Assembly: GCA_036351375.1 (NCBI GenBank)
Contig: JAZBOY010000186.1
Location: 98,089 to 162,088 of the forward strand
From: JANQIO01 sp036351375
Lineage (GTDB): Bacteria > Pseudomonadota > Gammaproteobacteria > Pseudomonadales > Halieaceae
DNA: 64,000 nt
Reading direction: 5' to 3'
Positions 1 to 9,704 of the stretch are shown here, piece after piece. Under the pieces are notes generated by a model. The model searched no databases. It was given only the letters and a program-made list of their open reading frames with translations, and was not told the origin of the DNA. Numbering within the stretch: position 1 is the stretch's first letter; each line of letters opens with the position of its first letter. A program made the position numbers and the translations under genes.

Positions 1-1361
1 TCTTTACCGACGAGACCTTCACCATGCTGTTGCGACGTGAGTGGCCCGAATCCACCATGACGCTGGAGGAAGCAGTCAACGACCGCGCCACCTTCTACGC
101 TGCAGACGGCGCCGACTCGGTGATTCTCTACGACGATGGCACCCATGGCGACGTCACCGCCGGTGACAGCGTCTATACCCGTTCCTGCCTGGCGGTGGAC
201 CTCGGAGTAGTAGGCCAGCCCAACGCCTTCGAGGTGACCTACGACCTGTTCTACGGCAACCCCGCCCTGCGTGGCACCGAGACGGTAACCCAGGTCTCAA
301 ACGCCGTGCGCATGAACGACGCCGGCATTTTCGTCACCCTTGGGGACCACTATGCCAACGCAATGGGTCGGGGAAGACACTGGGAAATCTTCGACCCGGG
401 CAGCTGCGTGTCCTGCCAGCAAGCCTGGCACCACTTCGGTGATATCTTCGATTTCTTCGTCCTGTCGCCTCGCGAAGCCTTTGCCGGCCAGGGCTTCACT
501 CGCGTGCACGATTTCATTACCGGCACCGGCCACGAGCCGCCCTTTCCAAACAATGCGTACTGGGAATTCGGGATGGGCGATGGCAAGCCCCACCCCGAGT
601 ACATCGGCATGGTTTACTCTGGCTGGCCCTTCGGCGGCAGCGGGATTTCCCACGAGCTGGCCCATGGCCTGCTGGGTATCAACACTCGAGACTTCCCTGC
701 CAGCGGCGAGGGACAGTGGAATGCCGGCGACGGCTTCCACATCGACGGCACCTCTACCCTGCGCGGCAACCTGCAGGGGCCAATCTGGGACCCGGAGCGC
801 GGACCGCCTTACAAGGTATTGCTTGATGACGGCAGCAGCGAGAACGAATGGGAGTTGCCCCAGGCGGCCTTCGTCGCCAATGGCAACGGCGGCGTCGACC
901 TGGCCCCGGCACCCGACAACATCCTGCAGTGGGCGGACATTTTTCTCTACATGATGGGCCTGATGGACGCCAGCGAGGCCACCGAGCGCTACTACAAGGT
1001 GGTAAACCCGGTGCTGCAAGACTGCCGCACCACCGAGCTGCACTACATCTGCTCCAGCACCACGGTGGTCGCCGACGAGCTGGTTGAATTTGGCGTCAGC
1101 GATCTGATTGAACGTTACGGCCCCTGGGGCAGCAACAATCCCGACTTTGACCCGACACGCCTGAACATTGGCATGCTGCTGGCCTCGGATCGCCTTCACA
1201 CCGAAGCCGAGATCACCCTGTTCAGCCGGGCCAACCGGGAGCTGATCAGCACCGACGAGGATGCTGCCGCTGCGGCTGATGCGCTGTGGTACTGGTCAAC
1301 CGGCGGCCGCTCACGGTTTGTGATCGATTTCAGGAACTACCTGCTGCCCGCCGCCCAGTAG
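1..1361 (+). CDS. Secreted protein with HExxH motif, 5' truncated
   Basis: The reading frame is open to the left edge, so the true start and any signal peptide lie outside the window; 452 residues are visible. The N-terminal part has the phrase DDGTHGDVTAGDSVYT, typical of beta-sandwich modules found on secreted bacterial proteins (choice-of-anchor X-like). A HELAH motif encoded at 651-665 fits the zinc-binding HExxH of metallopeptidases, and the text after it is GLLGIN rather than the GxxH of metzincins, so a third ligand is not obvious. Cysteines are few (SCVSCQ, CRTTELHYICS). It may be a zincin-like peptidase, but no named family was recognised. The downstream neighbour is convergent. Confidence 0.6.
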   Translation, partial: FTDETFTMLLRREWPESTMTLEEAVNDRATFYAADGADSVILYDDGTHGDVTAGDSVYTRSCLAVDLGVVGQPNAFEVTYDLFYGNPALRGTETVTQVSNAVRMNDAGIFVTLGDHYANAMGRGRHWEIFDPGSCVSCQQAWHHFGDIFDFFVLSPREAFAGQGFTRVHDFITGTGHEPPFPNNAYWEFGMGDGKPHPEYIGMVYSGWPFGGSGISHELAHGLLGINTRDFPASGEGQWNAGDGFHIDGTSTLRGNLQGPIWDPERGPPYKVLLDDGSSENEWELPQAAFVANGNGGVDLAPAPDNILQWADIFLYMMGLMDASEATERYYKVVNPVLQDCRTTELHYICSSTTVVADELVEFGVSDLIERYGPWGSNNPDFDPTRLNIGMLLASDRLHTEAEITLFSRANRELISTDEDAAAAADALWYWSTGGRSRFVIDFRNYLLPAAQ

Positions 1362-1386
1362 CGGGCGGCTGCAGTGCGGGCAACGC

Positions 1387-2055
1387 CTAACCGGTAATCG
1401 GTAGCAAGGCGATTTCGACCCTGCGGTTCAGCGCACGGCCCTCGGGCGTTGCATTGCTCGCCACGGGATAGCTGCTACCGGCGCCAAAGGTCGATACCCG
1501 CACGGCGGTGACTTCATGGGATTTGAGGTAGGCCGCCACGCTGTCTGCGCGACGCTGGGATAGCGGTATATTGATACCGTCGTTGCCGGTGCTGTCGGTA
1601 TGCCCAACCACTTCCACCATGGTCTTGTCGAACTCATCGAGTACCTTGGCGACCGAATCCAGCACCGGGTAGAAATTGGCGCTAATGTCCGAGCGGTTGG
1701 TATCGAAGGTCACGTTACCGGGCATATTCAGAATCAACTGGTCGCCCTTGCGAGTCACGCTCACACCGGTGCCCGCCAGTTCCTGCCGCAGCTTGGCTTC
1801 CTGGCGGTCCATGTAATTGCCGACCGCACCGCCAGCCAGCACACCAATACCGGCACCAATGGCCGCGCGCTTGCGACGCTCCCGGTTGTTGTCGCCACTG
1901 AGAGCTCCCACTGCAGCGCCCGCAGCGGCACCGATGATGGCACCCTTGGTGGTGTTTGAGGTCTTGGTTTCACCGGTGTAGGGGTCGATCGTTTGACAGG
2001 CTGTGATCAGCACAACCAGAGCGAAACAAATCGTTGAACGCGTGATTGCAGGCAT
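1387..2055 (-). CDS. OmpA-family lipoprotein with glycine zipper (YiaD-like)
   Basis: This 222-residue protein starts with a lipoprotein signal ending in the lipobox LITAC, so it should be lipidated and sent to the outer membrane. Residues about 35-85 form a glycine-zipper segment (GAAAGAAVGALSG and GAGIGVLAGGAVG) expected to sit in or on the membrane. The C-terminal half is an OmpA-like peptidoglycan-binding domain with the signature VGHTDSTGND and the arginine-rich end RALNRRVEI. It probably links the outer membrane to the cell wall. An AAGGAGCT ribosome site precedes the ATG by a suitable distance. The gene is convergent with the HExxH gene and diverges from the large lipoprotein gene. Confidence 0.85.
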   Translation of the reverse strand: MPAITRSTICFALVVLITACQTIDPYTGETKTSNTTKGAIIGAAAGAAVGALSGDNNRERRKRAAIGAGIGVLAGGAVGNYMDRQEAKLRQELAGTGVSVTRKGDQLILNMPGNVTFDTNRSDISANFYPVLDSVAKVLDEFDKTMVEVVGHTDSTGNDGINIPLSQRRADSVAAYLKSHEVTAVRVSTFGAGSSYPVASNATPEGRALNRRVEIALLPITG

Positions 2056-2310
2056 GGGTATCAGCTCCTTGCTCTATTGAGAATTCGAATCAGCGCCGAG
2101 GCTATCACAGCCGCTGCAGGAGTATGGTTACAGGCCACAAAAAGCGTGACCGCCATCCTCTCGGCGTCCTGTACTGGACAGCGCCCGGCGTCCGCGGCTC
2201 CCCCGTGCAATTGAGGAAAACCCCTCATGGTGACAGCAAGGTGAGCGCGCCACACTGGTGACACAGTGAGTTTTCATCCGGAGCGCTGATAGAGGCGCCG
2301 GGAGTCCGTT

Positions 2311-4647
2311 ATGTCACCTTCACGATACCCCCTGAGAGCGCTGGCCCTGGTCGGCTTCGTCCTGCTGGCCAGTGGTTGCAAGCTGGTCATCGACGTCCCG
2401 GAGGGCGCGACCGTTACCTCTGAATCCGGCGCCTATAGCTGCCCAGCACAGCAATCCTGCAGCATCGACCTGGTCGATGTATTTTTCGACGAAACCTTTT
2501 TAGTCGCGACAGAGCCCGGCTACACCTTCCTGGGTTGGAGCAGCGCCGCTGGCGCACTCTGTGCGGAGGCGCTTGAACCATGTAACGTCACCACGACCTT
2601 GCTGGCTGGCTTTCCGGAACTGATGTCGCTACTGGATTCCGATGCCAGCCTGCTCCTGTCACCCACGATCATCAAGAATCCTGTTTTGACTGAAGCGGAT
2701 CTGGAGGTGTCTGGCGAAACTGAGCCACTCGAAGGCGGTTTCCGGGTGCTGGGTTCAGTGGCGCTGCAGGGAGTAGGCTCGGCGAGACGAACCTTTGATG
2801 AGGCTGACCTTAGCGTGACCTTCAGTGAAGAGGGTGAGCTGTTATCGATGGTCGGGGAATCCGCCCTGCCCGCCGCGCTGACAGACAACGTGGGTATAGT
2901 GGCAGCGCCACGGGCGTCCCTGGGCCTAGTGTCTGGAGCAGACATCAACGCCGACCCTGAAATCGACATCACGCTACTGGACCAGCGCAAATACATGCTC
3001 TTCTTTCTCGGCGGCGCCGTGGACCTGGAGCTGGGTGACCGCAAGGGTGGCTCGAACGTCGCCACTATCGGCACACCGCTCGGTGGCAAGGTCATCATGA
3101 TTCTCGACCCCTTCGACGAGATGCTCTACTACTACGGTGATGTAGTCGGAGACGCGGTCGGCAACGCCACCTCAGACATTGGCCTGCTGCCTTACCGGCC
3201 GCAAATTGGACATGCGGCCATCGACGATTTCAATGGCCACACCTACACCAGTGGCAGCAAATCCGTCGGCGTGAAAGCGCTGGATGTCCTCAGTTTCACC
3301 GGGGAGTTTATCGTTCGGGAACCGAGCTTCGCCGACATCAACCTGGAAGACCCTTTTGCGTCTGAAACGGGCTATATCGCCGGCTTCAATGGCTCCGCTG
3401 AAGTGGCCTTCAGCGTGGTCGGCTTCGATCTGTTCTCCTTCGACCTGGCTTCCGCCAGCGCGGGCTTTACCGTGACCACCGAGAAGCAAAGTCTTGGCAT
3501 CTACAGCCTGCTGGCGCCCGATGTGTCCTGGCAGCCAGACTGGTTTCCCATTCTGCCCGAGGCAGAGCTTGCAGCCAGCTTCTCGGTGACGGGGGAAGGC
3601 ACGCTGAACGCCCTGATCAGCGGCAGCTACGAGTCAGTGATTCCGCCTGCCGACCTGGAAGGTGACATCGCTATCAACAACAGCGGCGTGAGGATGTCGG
3701 CGCTCATCAAGGGCGACAGCTTCGATCTTCCCGTCGCAATGACCTTTGCAGACGGCGAAACGGTCGCCACGGTCGGCATCAGCCTGGGTCTGTCGGATGC
3801 TGTTTCCAGCCAGGTGGATGTGGCGCTGGCCGCTGTCGAGCGAAGCATCCTGGTGGCAGAGCAGGAGCTGCTGGATGCTACCGAAGGCCTGGAGTTTGAA
3901 GTCAGCCTGCGCGGCTTCAGGCAGGCGATCCCGGGCATCAGCTCGACGGTCATCGGCATCCTGGATGCGATTCCCGGGCAGGTTCGCAGCTCGGTCTACA
4001 GCCAGGTGTACAACGAGGTGGAGTCGAGGGCCTGCGGATTTATCTGGGGCTGCAGCGCTTCACCGTCTTTCCATGCCGGCGTGGCAGCAGATTCCGCCCG
4101 CAGCCAGGCGATAGCGGAAATCGCGCCCTATAAGAGCATGTTGCAGAATCTGGCCAACCGCGCGGCGGAAGCGGATGACGCAAGTACACGGGCAGCGCTG
4201 CGTTCGGCACTCACCCAGGCCTACAGCCTCAGGCGAATCAACGAGCGCATCACCGTAAGTACCACCGTCCTCGGCCAGACCTTCTCCAAGTCATACACCA
4301 TCAACCGGGATATTCTCACTCCATCTCAGGTCAACCAGGTGTTGCAGGCCATCGACAGTGTCGATGCAATCCCGTCCGCAGAAGGCCGGGTGATCAATGC
4401 ACAGAGTGTGATTGCCCGGCTACCGACGCAAGCGGTCGTTGCAGCGGTGCGCCAGGAAGTGCAAAAGGGAACGGCGGTGGTGCCTGATGTCATCGGCGTG
4501 AGCTACCGGGTCGCCAACGATGAGTATATAGCCTCCATCGACTTTTCCGACGGATCCAGTTTCGAAGTGGAATTCAATGTACTGGACCCCCGGGAACTGG
4601 TGGGCGGCATCAGCCAATTGCTGGCTGGTATGCTGATTAACGACTGA
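2311..4647 (+). CDS. Large lipoprotein of unknown function with InlB-like N-terminal repeat
   Basis: The protein has 778 residues, a signal peptide and the lipobox LASGC, so it is a predicted lipoprotein. Just after the anchor comes a cysteine-containing segment of the divergent InlB-repeat type (VIDVPEGATVTSESGAYSC, then PGYTFLGWS), which in many secreted proteins forms a small beta-grasp module. The remaining 650 residues are beta-rich and acidic and resemble nothing I recognise; an alpha-helical stretch with a Cys pair (SRACGFIWGCS) lies near residue 575. GGGAG precedes the ATG. The gene stands alone between two oppositely oriented genes. Function unknown; cell-surface binding or structural role is only a guess. 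Confidence 0.7.
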   Translation: MSPSRYPLRALALVGFVLLASGCKLVIDVPEGATVTSESGAYSCPAQQSCSIDLVDVFFDETFLVATEPGYTFLGWSSAAGALCAEALEPCNVTTTLLAGFPELMSLLDSDASLLLSPTIIKNPVLTEADLEVSGETEPLEGGFRVLGSVALQGVGSARRTFDEADLSVTFSEEGELLSMVGESALPAALTDNVGIVAAPRASLGLVSGADINADPEIDITLLDQRKYMLFFLGGAVDLELGDRKGGSNVATIGTPLGGKVIMILDPFDEMLYYYGDVVGDAVGNATSDIGLLPYRPQIGHAAIDDFNGHTYTSGSKSVGVKALDVLSFTGEFIVREPSFADINLEDPFASETGYIAGFNGSAEVAFSVVGFDLFSFDLASASAGFTVTTEKQSLGIYSLLAPDVSWQPDWFPILPEAELAASFSVTGEGTLNALISGSYESVIPPADLEGDIAINNSGVRMSALIKGDSFDLPVAMTFADGETVATVGISLGLSDAVSSQVDVALAAVERSILVAEQELLDATEGLEFEVSLRGFRQAIPGISSTVIGILDAIPGQVRSSVYSQVYNEVESRACGFIWGCSASPSFHAGVAADSARSQAIAEIAPYKSMLQNLANRAAEADDASTRAALRSALTQAYSLRRINERITVSTTVLGQTFSKSYTINRDILTPSQVNQVLQAIDSVDAIPSAEGRVINAQSVIARLPTQAVVAAVRQEVQKGTAVVPDVIGVSYRVANDEYIASIDFSDGSSFEVEFNVLDPRELVGGISQLLAGMLIND

Positions 4648-4676
4648 CCTCAAGCCTTTCGTGCACTGGGCCCGGT

Positions 4677-5339
4677 TCAAGCCTCTTTGTCTACACCGGG
4701 CTCAGCAGTCAACAGCCCCGCCCTGAGAGCCACCTGAATGAGGCTGCCGAGGGAATGCACATCCAGCTTTCGCATCAGGTTGGTGCGGTGATTCTCTGCG
4801 GTTTTGGGGCTGATATTGAGCACCCTGGCAATATCGGCATTGCTATTGCCGGCAACGATCTGATGCAGGACCTGGCGCTCGCGGCTGGTAAGCCCACTGA
4901 TTTCACGGGATTCACGGGCCAGTGATTGGGCCTCCTCGCTGATAAAGCGTTGCTGCTTGAGCAGAGTGGTCAGCCCCAGACTGATTTCGTCTGGCGGGCT
5001 GCTCTTGAGAAGCAGGCCCTCGACGTTGGCATCAATCAACTCTGCCATCACGCCGGAGGTTTGCACGCCCGTGAACACGGCGATTCGCGTCTCGGGGCTC
5101 CAGCTTCGGATCTCTTCAATCAGCTCCAGCCCGCTGGCATAGGGCATGGCGATGTCCAGCATTAGCAAATCAGGGCGATGACGTTTGACGGCGGCAATCG
5201 TCTCGATGCCGTTGGCCGCTTCGGCAACCAGCTCAATCTCTGCAAGGGCGCCCAGCATCTCGTGCAGCCCCTTGCGAACGATGGCATGGTCGTCAGCGAT
5301 AACAACGCGCGTAGGTCCCATGTTAGAGCCCATCCGCAT
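4677..5339 (-). CDS. NarL/FixJ-type response regulator
   Basis: This 220-residue regulator has an N-terminal receiver domain (VVIADDHAIVRKG with the acidic pair, phospho-acceptor Asp in LLMLDIAMP, conserved Lys in LLLKSS) and a C-terminal LuxR-type helix-turn-helix (LTSRERQVLHQIVAGNSN, then SPKTAENHRTNLMRKL). It should bind DNA on phosphorylation. It diverges from the sensor kinase gene to its right, with the two starts close together, so they are a likely cognate pair. The first ATG (5339) has no clear ribosome site; an ATG at 5321 (MGPTRVVIADD) matches the usual family start better and is an equally good choice. Confidence 0.9.
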   Translation of the reverse strand: MRMGSNMGPTRVVIADDHAIVRKGLHEMLGALAEIELVAEAANGIETIAAVKRHRPDLLMLDIAMPYASGLELIEEIRSWSPETRIAVFTGVQTSGVMAELIDANVEGLLLKSSPPDEISLGLTTLLKQQRFISEEAQSLARESREISGLTSRERQVLHQIVAGNSNADIARVLNISPKTAENHRTNLMRKLDVHSLGSLIQVALRAGLLTAEPGVDKEA

Positions 5340-5458
5340 GAAATGAAGGCAGGGAGGCAGGCGGGTTCAAGGCTAACAGTGAACTGGCGGGCATGTTGAC
5401 CTCGGCGAGCGAGTCTCACAGGATGGTAACGAATTTGCCCGGGAAGATCATTTCTGCA

Positions 5459-7426
5459 ATGACCGGCTCTCCCTGCATGCCCGCTCTGCGCTGTAGCCTG
5501 GTGCTGCTTGCGTTGCTTTTTGCGGGTCGCGCCGGCGCGCTGGACCTGGACCCCGGCCACTACTACCGACACATCGCCTCTGAGTTCCGCTACTACATCG
5601 CGCCCGCTGATGAACCGCTGGCCCCTGAGACCGCCATCGCGCGACTGCCCACGGACTTTCGGGAATTGCCCGCCAGACAAATAGACTTCGGCTTCACGTC
5701 TGGCACGATCTGGCTCTACCTCCAGGTGACCAATCGCTCTGACCGGGCAGATACCTGGATCCTGTCGCTCAACAGTCGCTTCATGAACGAGCTCCGCGTT
5801 TATCAGCGCAGAACCAGTGGCTGGGAGCAACTGCTCGACAATTCAGAGCGATCGAACTTTGCCGAGCGACCCCTGGACTACCGCCTGCTGGCGGTAGAGT
5901 TCTCCCTGGACGCCGGTGAAGAGAGCGCGGTGTTGATTGCCTATCGATCCAGGGGCACCAGCTATCTGCCGGTCAGCATCGAGTCGGCACAGAGCTTTGC
6001 CGATGCTCGGAGTCTCTCCAATACCAAGAGCGGTGGCTTCTACACGGCGGCCGCCCTAATGTTCCTGTACAGCCTGTTCCAACTGCTGCTGCTGGGAAAT
6101 CGCATCCAGATCCACTATCTCGCCTACCTGTCTGCAGCGGTCCTTTACGTGTTTCATATGGACGGGCTGAGCTTTCAGTATCTCTGGTCGGAGCTGCCAC
6201 TGTGGAATGCGTTTGCCTCTCTGCCGCTGGGTTTGCTGGTAAACATCATGGCGGCGAATTTCTCCCGCCACTTCCTGGAGACATGGCGCACCGCGCCCAA
6301 ACTGGACAAGCTGATTCTTGCGGTCATCGCGCTGTCTATCATGGCGCTGCTGTTCGGCCTGTTCGTTGAAGATCGCTACATCAAGCGCGCCAGTTTCTGG
6401 CTGACTTCCGCAGGTTCCATCATCTATCTCAGTGCGGGCGTTCACGCGCTCCTGAAGGGCAACAAGTCAGCCCGGTTTTACGTGGCAGGGTGGGTGGGAA
6501 TCTGCACCGCTTCCATCCTGTCCAGCATGATCCACTCCCTGCCGGGCGTGCTGCCCGTTTCACTGAGCTTTGATATCACCAAGGCCGGCATACTGTTCGA
6601 TGCGTTGATGTTTGGTATGGCACTGGCGGACCGAGCCGCTGAGGTGCGCCGCCAGCGCGATGCTGCCTTACAGCGAGAAATGCGCATGCTGTCGGAGGCA
6701 GTACAGGCCAACAAAGCCCTTGAGGCGGCGCAGCAAGGCGAGCGTGACGCGCTGCAGATTGCCGAGCGCCAGAACCTTCAGCTCGCGACCGCGAGCCACG
6801 ATATTCGCCAGCCGCTGGCATCGCTCAAGATCGCCTTGAAAAACATGGACTCGGGGACTGGGTCCGGAGCCAATCCGCGCGGCGCAATGGAGAGCATCGA
6901 ATACCTGGATGCATTGGTGAACAACTACCTCGATTCGGCACGAACGGAGAATCTGTTCAGCGCCGAAGCACAGGAAGCCATACTCGACCAGGAGCGATTC
7001 CCGGTGCAGATGGTCATAGATGCCGTGCGGGAGATGTTTGAGCTGGAAAGCGTCGAACGAGGCCTGGAACTGCGTACTGTCAATTCGTCCCTGTGGCTGA
7101 AAGGTGATGCCATCGCGATACTGCGAATTGTAAGCAACCTGGTAAAAAACGCGATTGAGCACGCGGCGCAGGGTAAGGTGCTGCTGGGCTGCCGACGACA
7201 GACCGGTGCCTGCGTGATCAATGTCGTCGATACCGGGGTGGGCATACCTGACAATGAGCTCGAGCGGCTACGGCTGGCCTTTGAGCAGGGCACCGATGCG
7301 GGTGATGGACACGGCCTCGGATTGCATATTGTCGATGATCTGTGCAGAAAGAATGGTCATACCTTTTCGATCGAGAGCCGGCCGGGCCGTGGCACCAGGG
7401 TGGCGGTCAGCATAGCGCTAGCCTGA
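5459..7426 (+). CDS. 7TMR-DISM sensor histidine kinase
   Basis: The protein has a signal peptide, a periplasmic 7TMR-DISM extracellular domain (about residues 25-175), a seven-helix membrane region (about 190-390), a coiled-coil linker and a kinase core. The H-box reads ATASHDIRQPL, with the phospho-accepting His near residue 447, and the ATPase N box is LVKNAIEHA with G boxes DTGVGIP and GHGLGLHIV. It should sense an envelope or carbohydrate-like signal and phosphorylate the divergently encoded NarL-type regulator. There is no receiver domain. The start is uncertain: the frame is open from 5393, and ATGs at 5423, 5459 and 5477 are possible; 5459 is chosen because it places the signal peptide near the N-terminus. 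Confidence 0.85.
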   Translation: MTGSPCMPALRCSLVLLALLFAGRAGALDLDPGHYYRHIASEFRYYIAPADEPLAPETAIARLPTDFRELPARQIDFGFTSGTIWLYLQVTNRSDRADTWILSLNSRFMNELRVYQRRTSGWEQLLDNSERSNFAERPLDYRLLAVEFSLDAGEESAVLIAYRSRGTSYLPVSIESAQSFADARSLSNTKSGGFYTAAALMFLYSLFQLLLLGNRIQIHYLAYLSAAVLYVFHMDGLSFQYLWSELPLWNAFASLPLGLLVNIMAANFSRHFLETWRTAPKLDKLILAVIALSIMALLFGLFVEDRYIKRASFWLTSAGSIIYLSAGVHALLKGNKSARFYVAGWVGICTASILSSMIHSLPGVLPVSLSFDITKAGILFDALMFGMALADRAAEVRRQRDAALQREMRMLSEAVQANKALEAAQQGERDALQIAERQNLQLATASHDIRQPLASLKIALKNMDSGTGSGANPRGAMESIEYLDALVNNYLDSARTENLFSAEAQEAILDQERFPVQMVIDAVREMFELESVERGLELRTVNSSLWLKGDAIAILRIVSNLVKNAIEHAAQGKVLLGCRRQTGACVINVVDTGVGIPDNELERLRLAFEQGTDAGDGHGLGLHIVDDLCRKNGHTFSIESRPGRGTRVAVSIALA

Positions 7427-7465
7427 AGCAAAGCGCTTACCAACCCGAATCGCTGAAATTCTTGA

Positions 7466-7912
7466 TCACGGGACTTCGCTTGAATCGTCATCAGCCGTGG
7501 CGTCGCTCTCCGGCTCTCGGACTTCGAGCGGGAGTATCAGCAGCGCCAACAGCGCTCCGAGAATCAAGGACGAGATCGAGCCCACCGTTTGGGAAAGACC
7601 GGACTCGATATACGGCCCCAGAAAAGGAGACAGCAGCAGCAATCCTAGAGTGCTCAGGAGGAACAGCCGGGGCGCCCAGTGCCGGTTTTTCCACAGGCCA
7701 ATGGCAGAGACCAGGTGAGCCACGATCACCGGCAGGCTGACCAATGCCATCATTGAGTCAAACGTGCTCGGGACTTCCTCATACTCCTTGCGCTGGAATT
7801 CCAGCAGTTCCGTCGGCAGGAGGCCCTGGAACATATAGGAGACAACCACATACAGTATGAAGGTCGCCAGGTACCACCCGGCCAGCGACCTGGTCCAATC
7901 TGTGATGTTCAT
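7466..7912 (-). CDS. Hypothetical four-helix membrane protein
   Basis: The 148-residue protein is strongly hydrophobic with about four predicted transmembrane segments (around residues 12-30, 55-72, 82-100 and 108-127) and an acidic C-terminal tail (EVREPESDATADDD). No family was recognised. It is the second of two same-strand genes of unknown function; the gap to the upstream gene is 178 nt, so they need not be co-transcribed. It is convergent with the sensor kinase gene. The ATG is preceded by AGAAGGTA-like sequence, a plausible ribosome site. Confidence 0.65.
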   Translation of the reverse strand: MNITDWTRSLAGWYLATFILYVVVSYMFQGLLPTELLEFQRKEYEEVPSTFDSMMALVSLPVIVAHLVSAIGLWKNRHWAPRLFLLSTLGLLLLSPFLGPYIESGLSQTVGSISSLILGALLALLILPLEVREPESDATADDDSSEVP

Positions 7913-8090
7913 TACCTTCTGACCTCATCGTCTCGACTATATCCGACAAGGGCGGACTGGCCAGAGCGCCGTTCGCAGCGAAGCCTCGATCAGGCCGCCA
8001 CACCATTCATCGCCGTATGCCTCGTCGCTTATTGCGCGGAGTTCACTGAGCGGAATGCAACATCGCGCCGGAACACTGACCTTGCTGGGC

Positions 8091-8588
8091 TCATTCCGGA
8101 GTGACAGGCAGCTCGCCGTAAGCGCCGTTGGCCATGATATGCGCTTCCAGATAAGACCTGAATGGCTCACCGAAGCCCTGCTCGGTTTCATGCCAAAACC
8201 GAACCCAGGCGGGCTGGGTTCGCGCTTCATTGGAAAAGTAGCCATCGACACCCACCCACAATGAGGGCGGCAATGCATCATCCAGGTTCTGGTAGTAGGT
8301 GTACTCCCAGCCATTGGCCTGCATAAAGATATAGTTGGTGCAACGCGACCAGGCGATCTCCGAAACGTCCTCCGGATCAGCATTGCATTGGTGCAGGATC
8401 TCAGCCAGGTCGGCGTTCTCCAGCATCACCTCAAAAGGTCCCTGCAATACTTCCAGCGCGTTGTAGTGAGACTGGCTTCTCAACAGCCGGTTGTTGTCGG
8501 AGATCTGCAGCGCCAGGTAAATAACGGACACCATGACGGCGAAGCCGCCAATGATCTCTGCAATCAGCGCTCCGCGTTCAAGATTCAC
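8091..8588 (-). CDS. Hypothetical protein with N-terminal membrane anchor, GTG start
   Basis: A 165-residue protein with one N-terminal hydrophobic helix (EIIGGFAVMVSVIYLALQI) followed by a soluble region rich in Trp, Tyr and Asn. The layout, a short helix beginning near residue 5 followed by QISDNNRLLRSQ, is that of a family of unknown function common in marine gammaproteobacteria. The frame extends further upstream, but a GTG at 8588 preceded by AAGGGGG at a spacing of 8 nt is the clear start. Two Cys residues lie in the soluble part (HQCNADPEDVSEIAWSRC). No function can be assigned. Confidence 0.65.
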   Translation of the reverse strand: MNLERGALIAEIIGGFAVMVSVIYLALQISDNNRLLRSQSHYNALEVLQGPFEVMLENADLAEILHQCNADPEDVSEIAWSRCTNYIFMQANGWEYTYYQNLDDALPPSLWVGVDGYFSNEARTQPAWVRFWHETEQGFGEPFRSYLEAHIMANGAYGELPVTPE

Positions 8589-8697
8589 TGCGCGAACCCC
8601 CTTGTGCTGTCCCAGTGTAGTTTGCCCTGCGCCCACGCAAACACGTGTCCGGTCAGCCGCAGGTGCCGCGCCAGCCAGAGGCGGGCTCCAGCGATCA

Positions 8698-9513
8698 TCA
8701 GGGCGCCTTGACTTCGATCGTCAACGTCACAAAATCACTTTCCCAATTAAATTCTTCTGCGTCGGCCGGGCGCAGGTGGGTCGCATAGATCATGTACCGC
8801 CCTGTGCCGGTCAATGGCACTTCGAGGTAGCCTTTTTCGCCTGAGCGCCTTAGCTTATCGGGCGGGTTGCCTTCACGTACGACCCCCACCGCCTGGCCAG
8901 CGAGGGGCTGGCCATTGAACAGCACCTTGAGCTGTAGCGATTCTCCCGGGGAGAGTTGCGTGGGGTCCTGGGACGGCATGATGTCAAAACGCGAATCTAC
9001 CGACGCAGAAATACAACCCGCCTCAGTCACCTCTGACGGTGCGCGCAGATAGGTACGCGCGAGCTTGCTGTAGGACTCCCGCCACAAGCTCTCATCCCGC
9101 TCAGCCCGCCAGTGGTTCCACACGGCCTCGCTTGCACCGATCTCCTCCAGGTAGTGCTCCACATCTTCGTGTGCAGGAATCTCGAGTATCCGCGGTTTCA
9201 GTTGCACCCGGGCACAGCTCAACCCTTCCTCGGCCACGCCACGCATCAGCAACACACCCTCGGAAATAGCCTGCACCTCGAGTGCTACGCTCTGCCCAGA
9301 TGACGCCAGAGAGGCGTCGGCAATGCGATCGGGCGTGATGGCCGATCCGGGCGCCGGAAAGCTCATTCCACTGCTCATCTGGAACTCCAGCGGGGAACCG
9401 GTTTCCGGTGAGAAACTGTCGGGCAACAGCCAGGTTTCATGGGCAGAGGCGCCGGCGGCCCCCAGACAGAACAGGTTGATCAGCACGATGGGGGCGACGA
9501 TGCTTTTGTTCAT
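8698..9513 (-). CDS. DUF4198 periplasmic protein
   Basis: This protein of about 271 residues begins with a signal peptide whose mature N-terminus is HETWLLPDSF, the hallmark of DUF4198 proteins. Family members are periplasmic beta-sandwich proteins often linked to nickel or cobalt uptake, but no transporter gene lies nearby, so the substrate is unknown. A second beta domain (about residues 180-270) includes LSPGESLQLKVLFNGQPL and ends in DFVTLTIEVKAP. The frame is open further upstream, but the ATG at 9513 has GAGG about 8 nt before it and is the best start. It is transcribed alone. Confidence 0.75.
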   Translation of the reverse strand: MNKSIVAPIVLINLFCLGAAGASAHETWLLPDSFSPETGSPLEFQMSSGMSFPAPGSAITPDRIADASLASSGQSVALEVQAISEGVLLMRGVAEEGLSCARVQLKPRILEIPAHEDVEHYLEEIGASEAVWNHWRAERDESLWRESYSKLARTYLRAPSEVTEAGCISASVDSRFDIMPSQDPTQLSPGESLQLKVLFNGQPLAGQAVGVVREGNPPDKLRRSGEKGYLEVPLTGTGRYMIYATHLRPADAEEFNWESDFVTLTIEVKAP

Positions 9514-9704
9514 AGCGAAAGACCTCATCAACAGCTTCGACGACGGAATCGATTGTTCAGCGACAGGTTAAGTGATCCCGGCAAGACTAGCAGAGGCCGA
9601 AATCCCCGTGAACAATTGTTACGGAGGGTAGTGTCGGCTACGGCACCGAGGAATCCCAGCTTTGCTCAAAAAATAGTCTATGCAGCCTTCGTTAGGCCGT
9701 TTTC

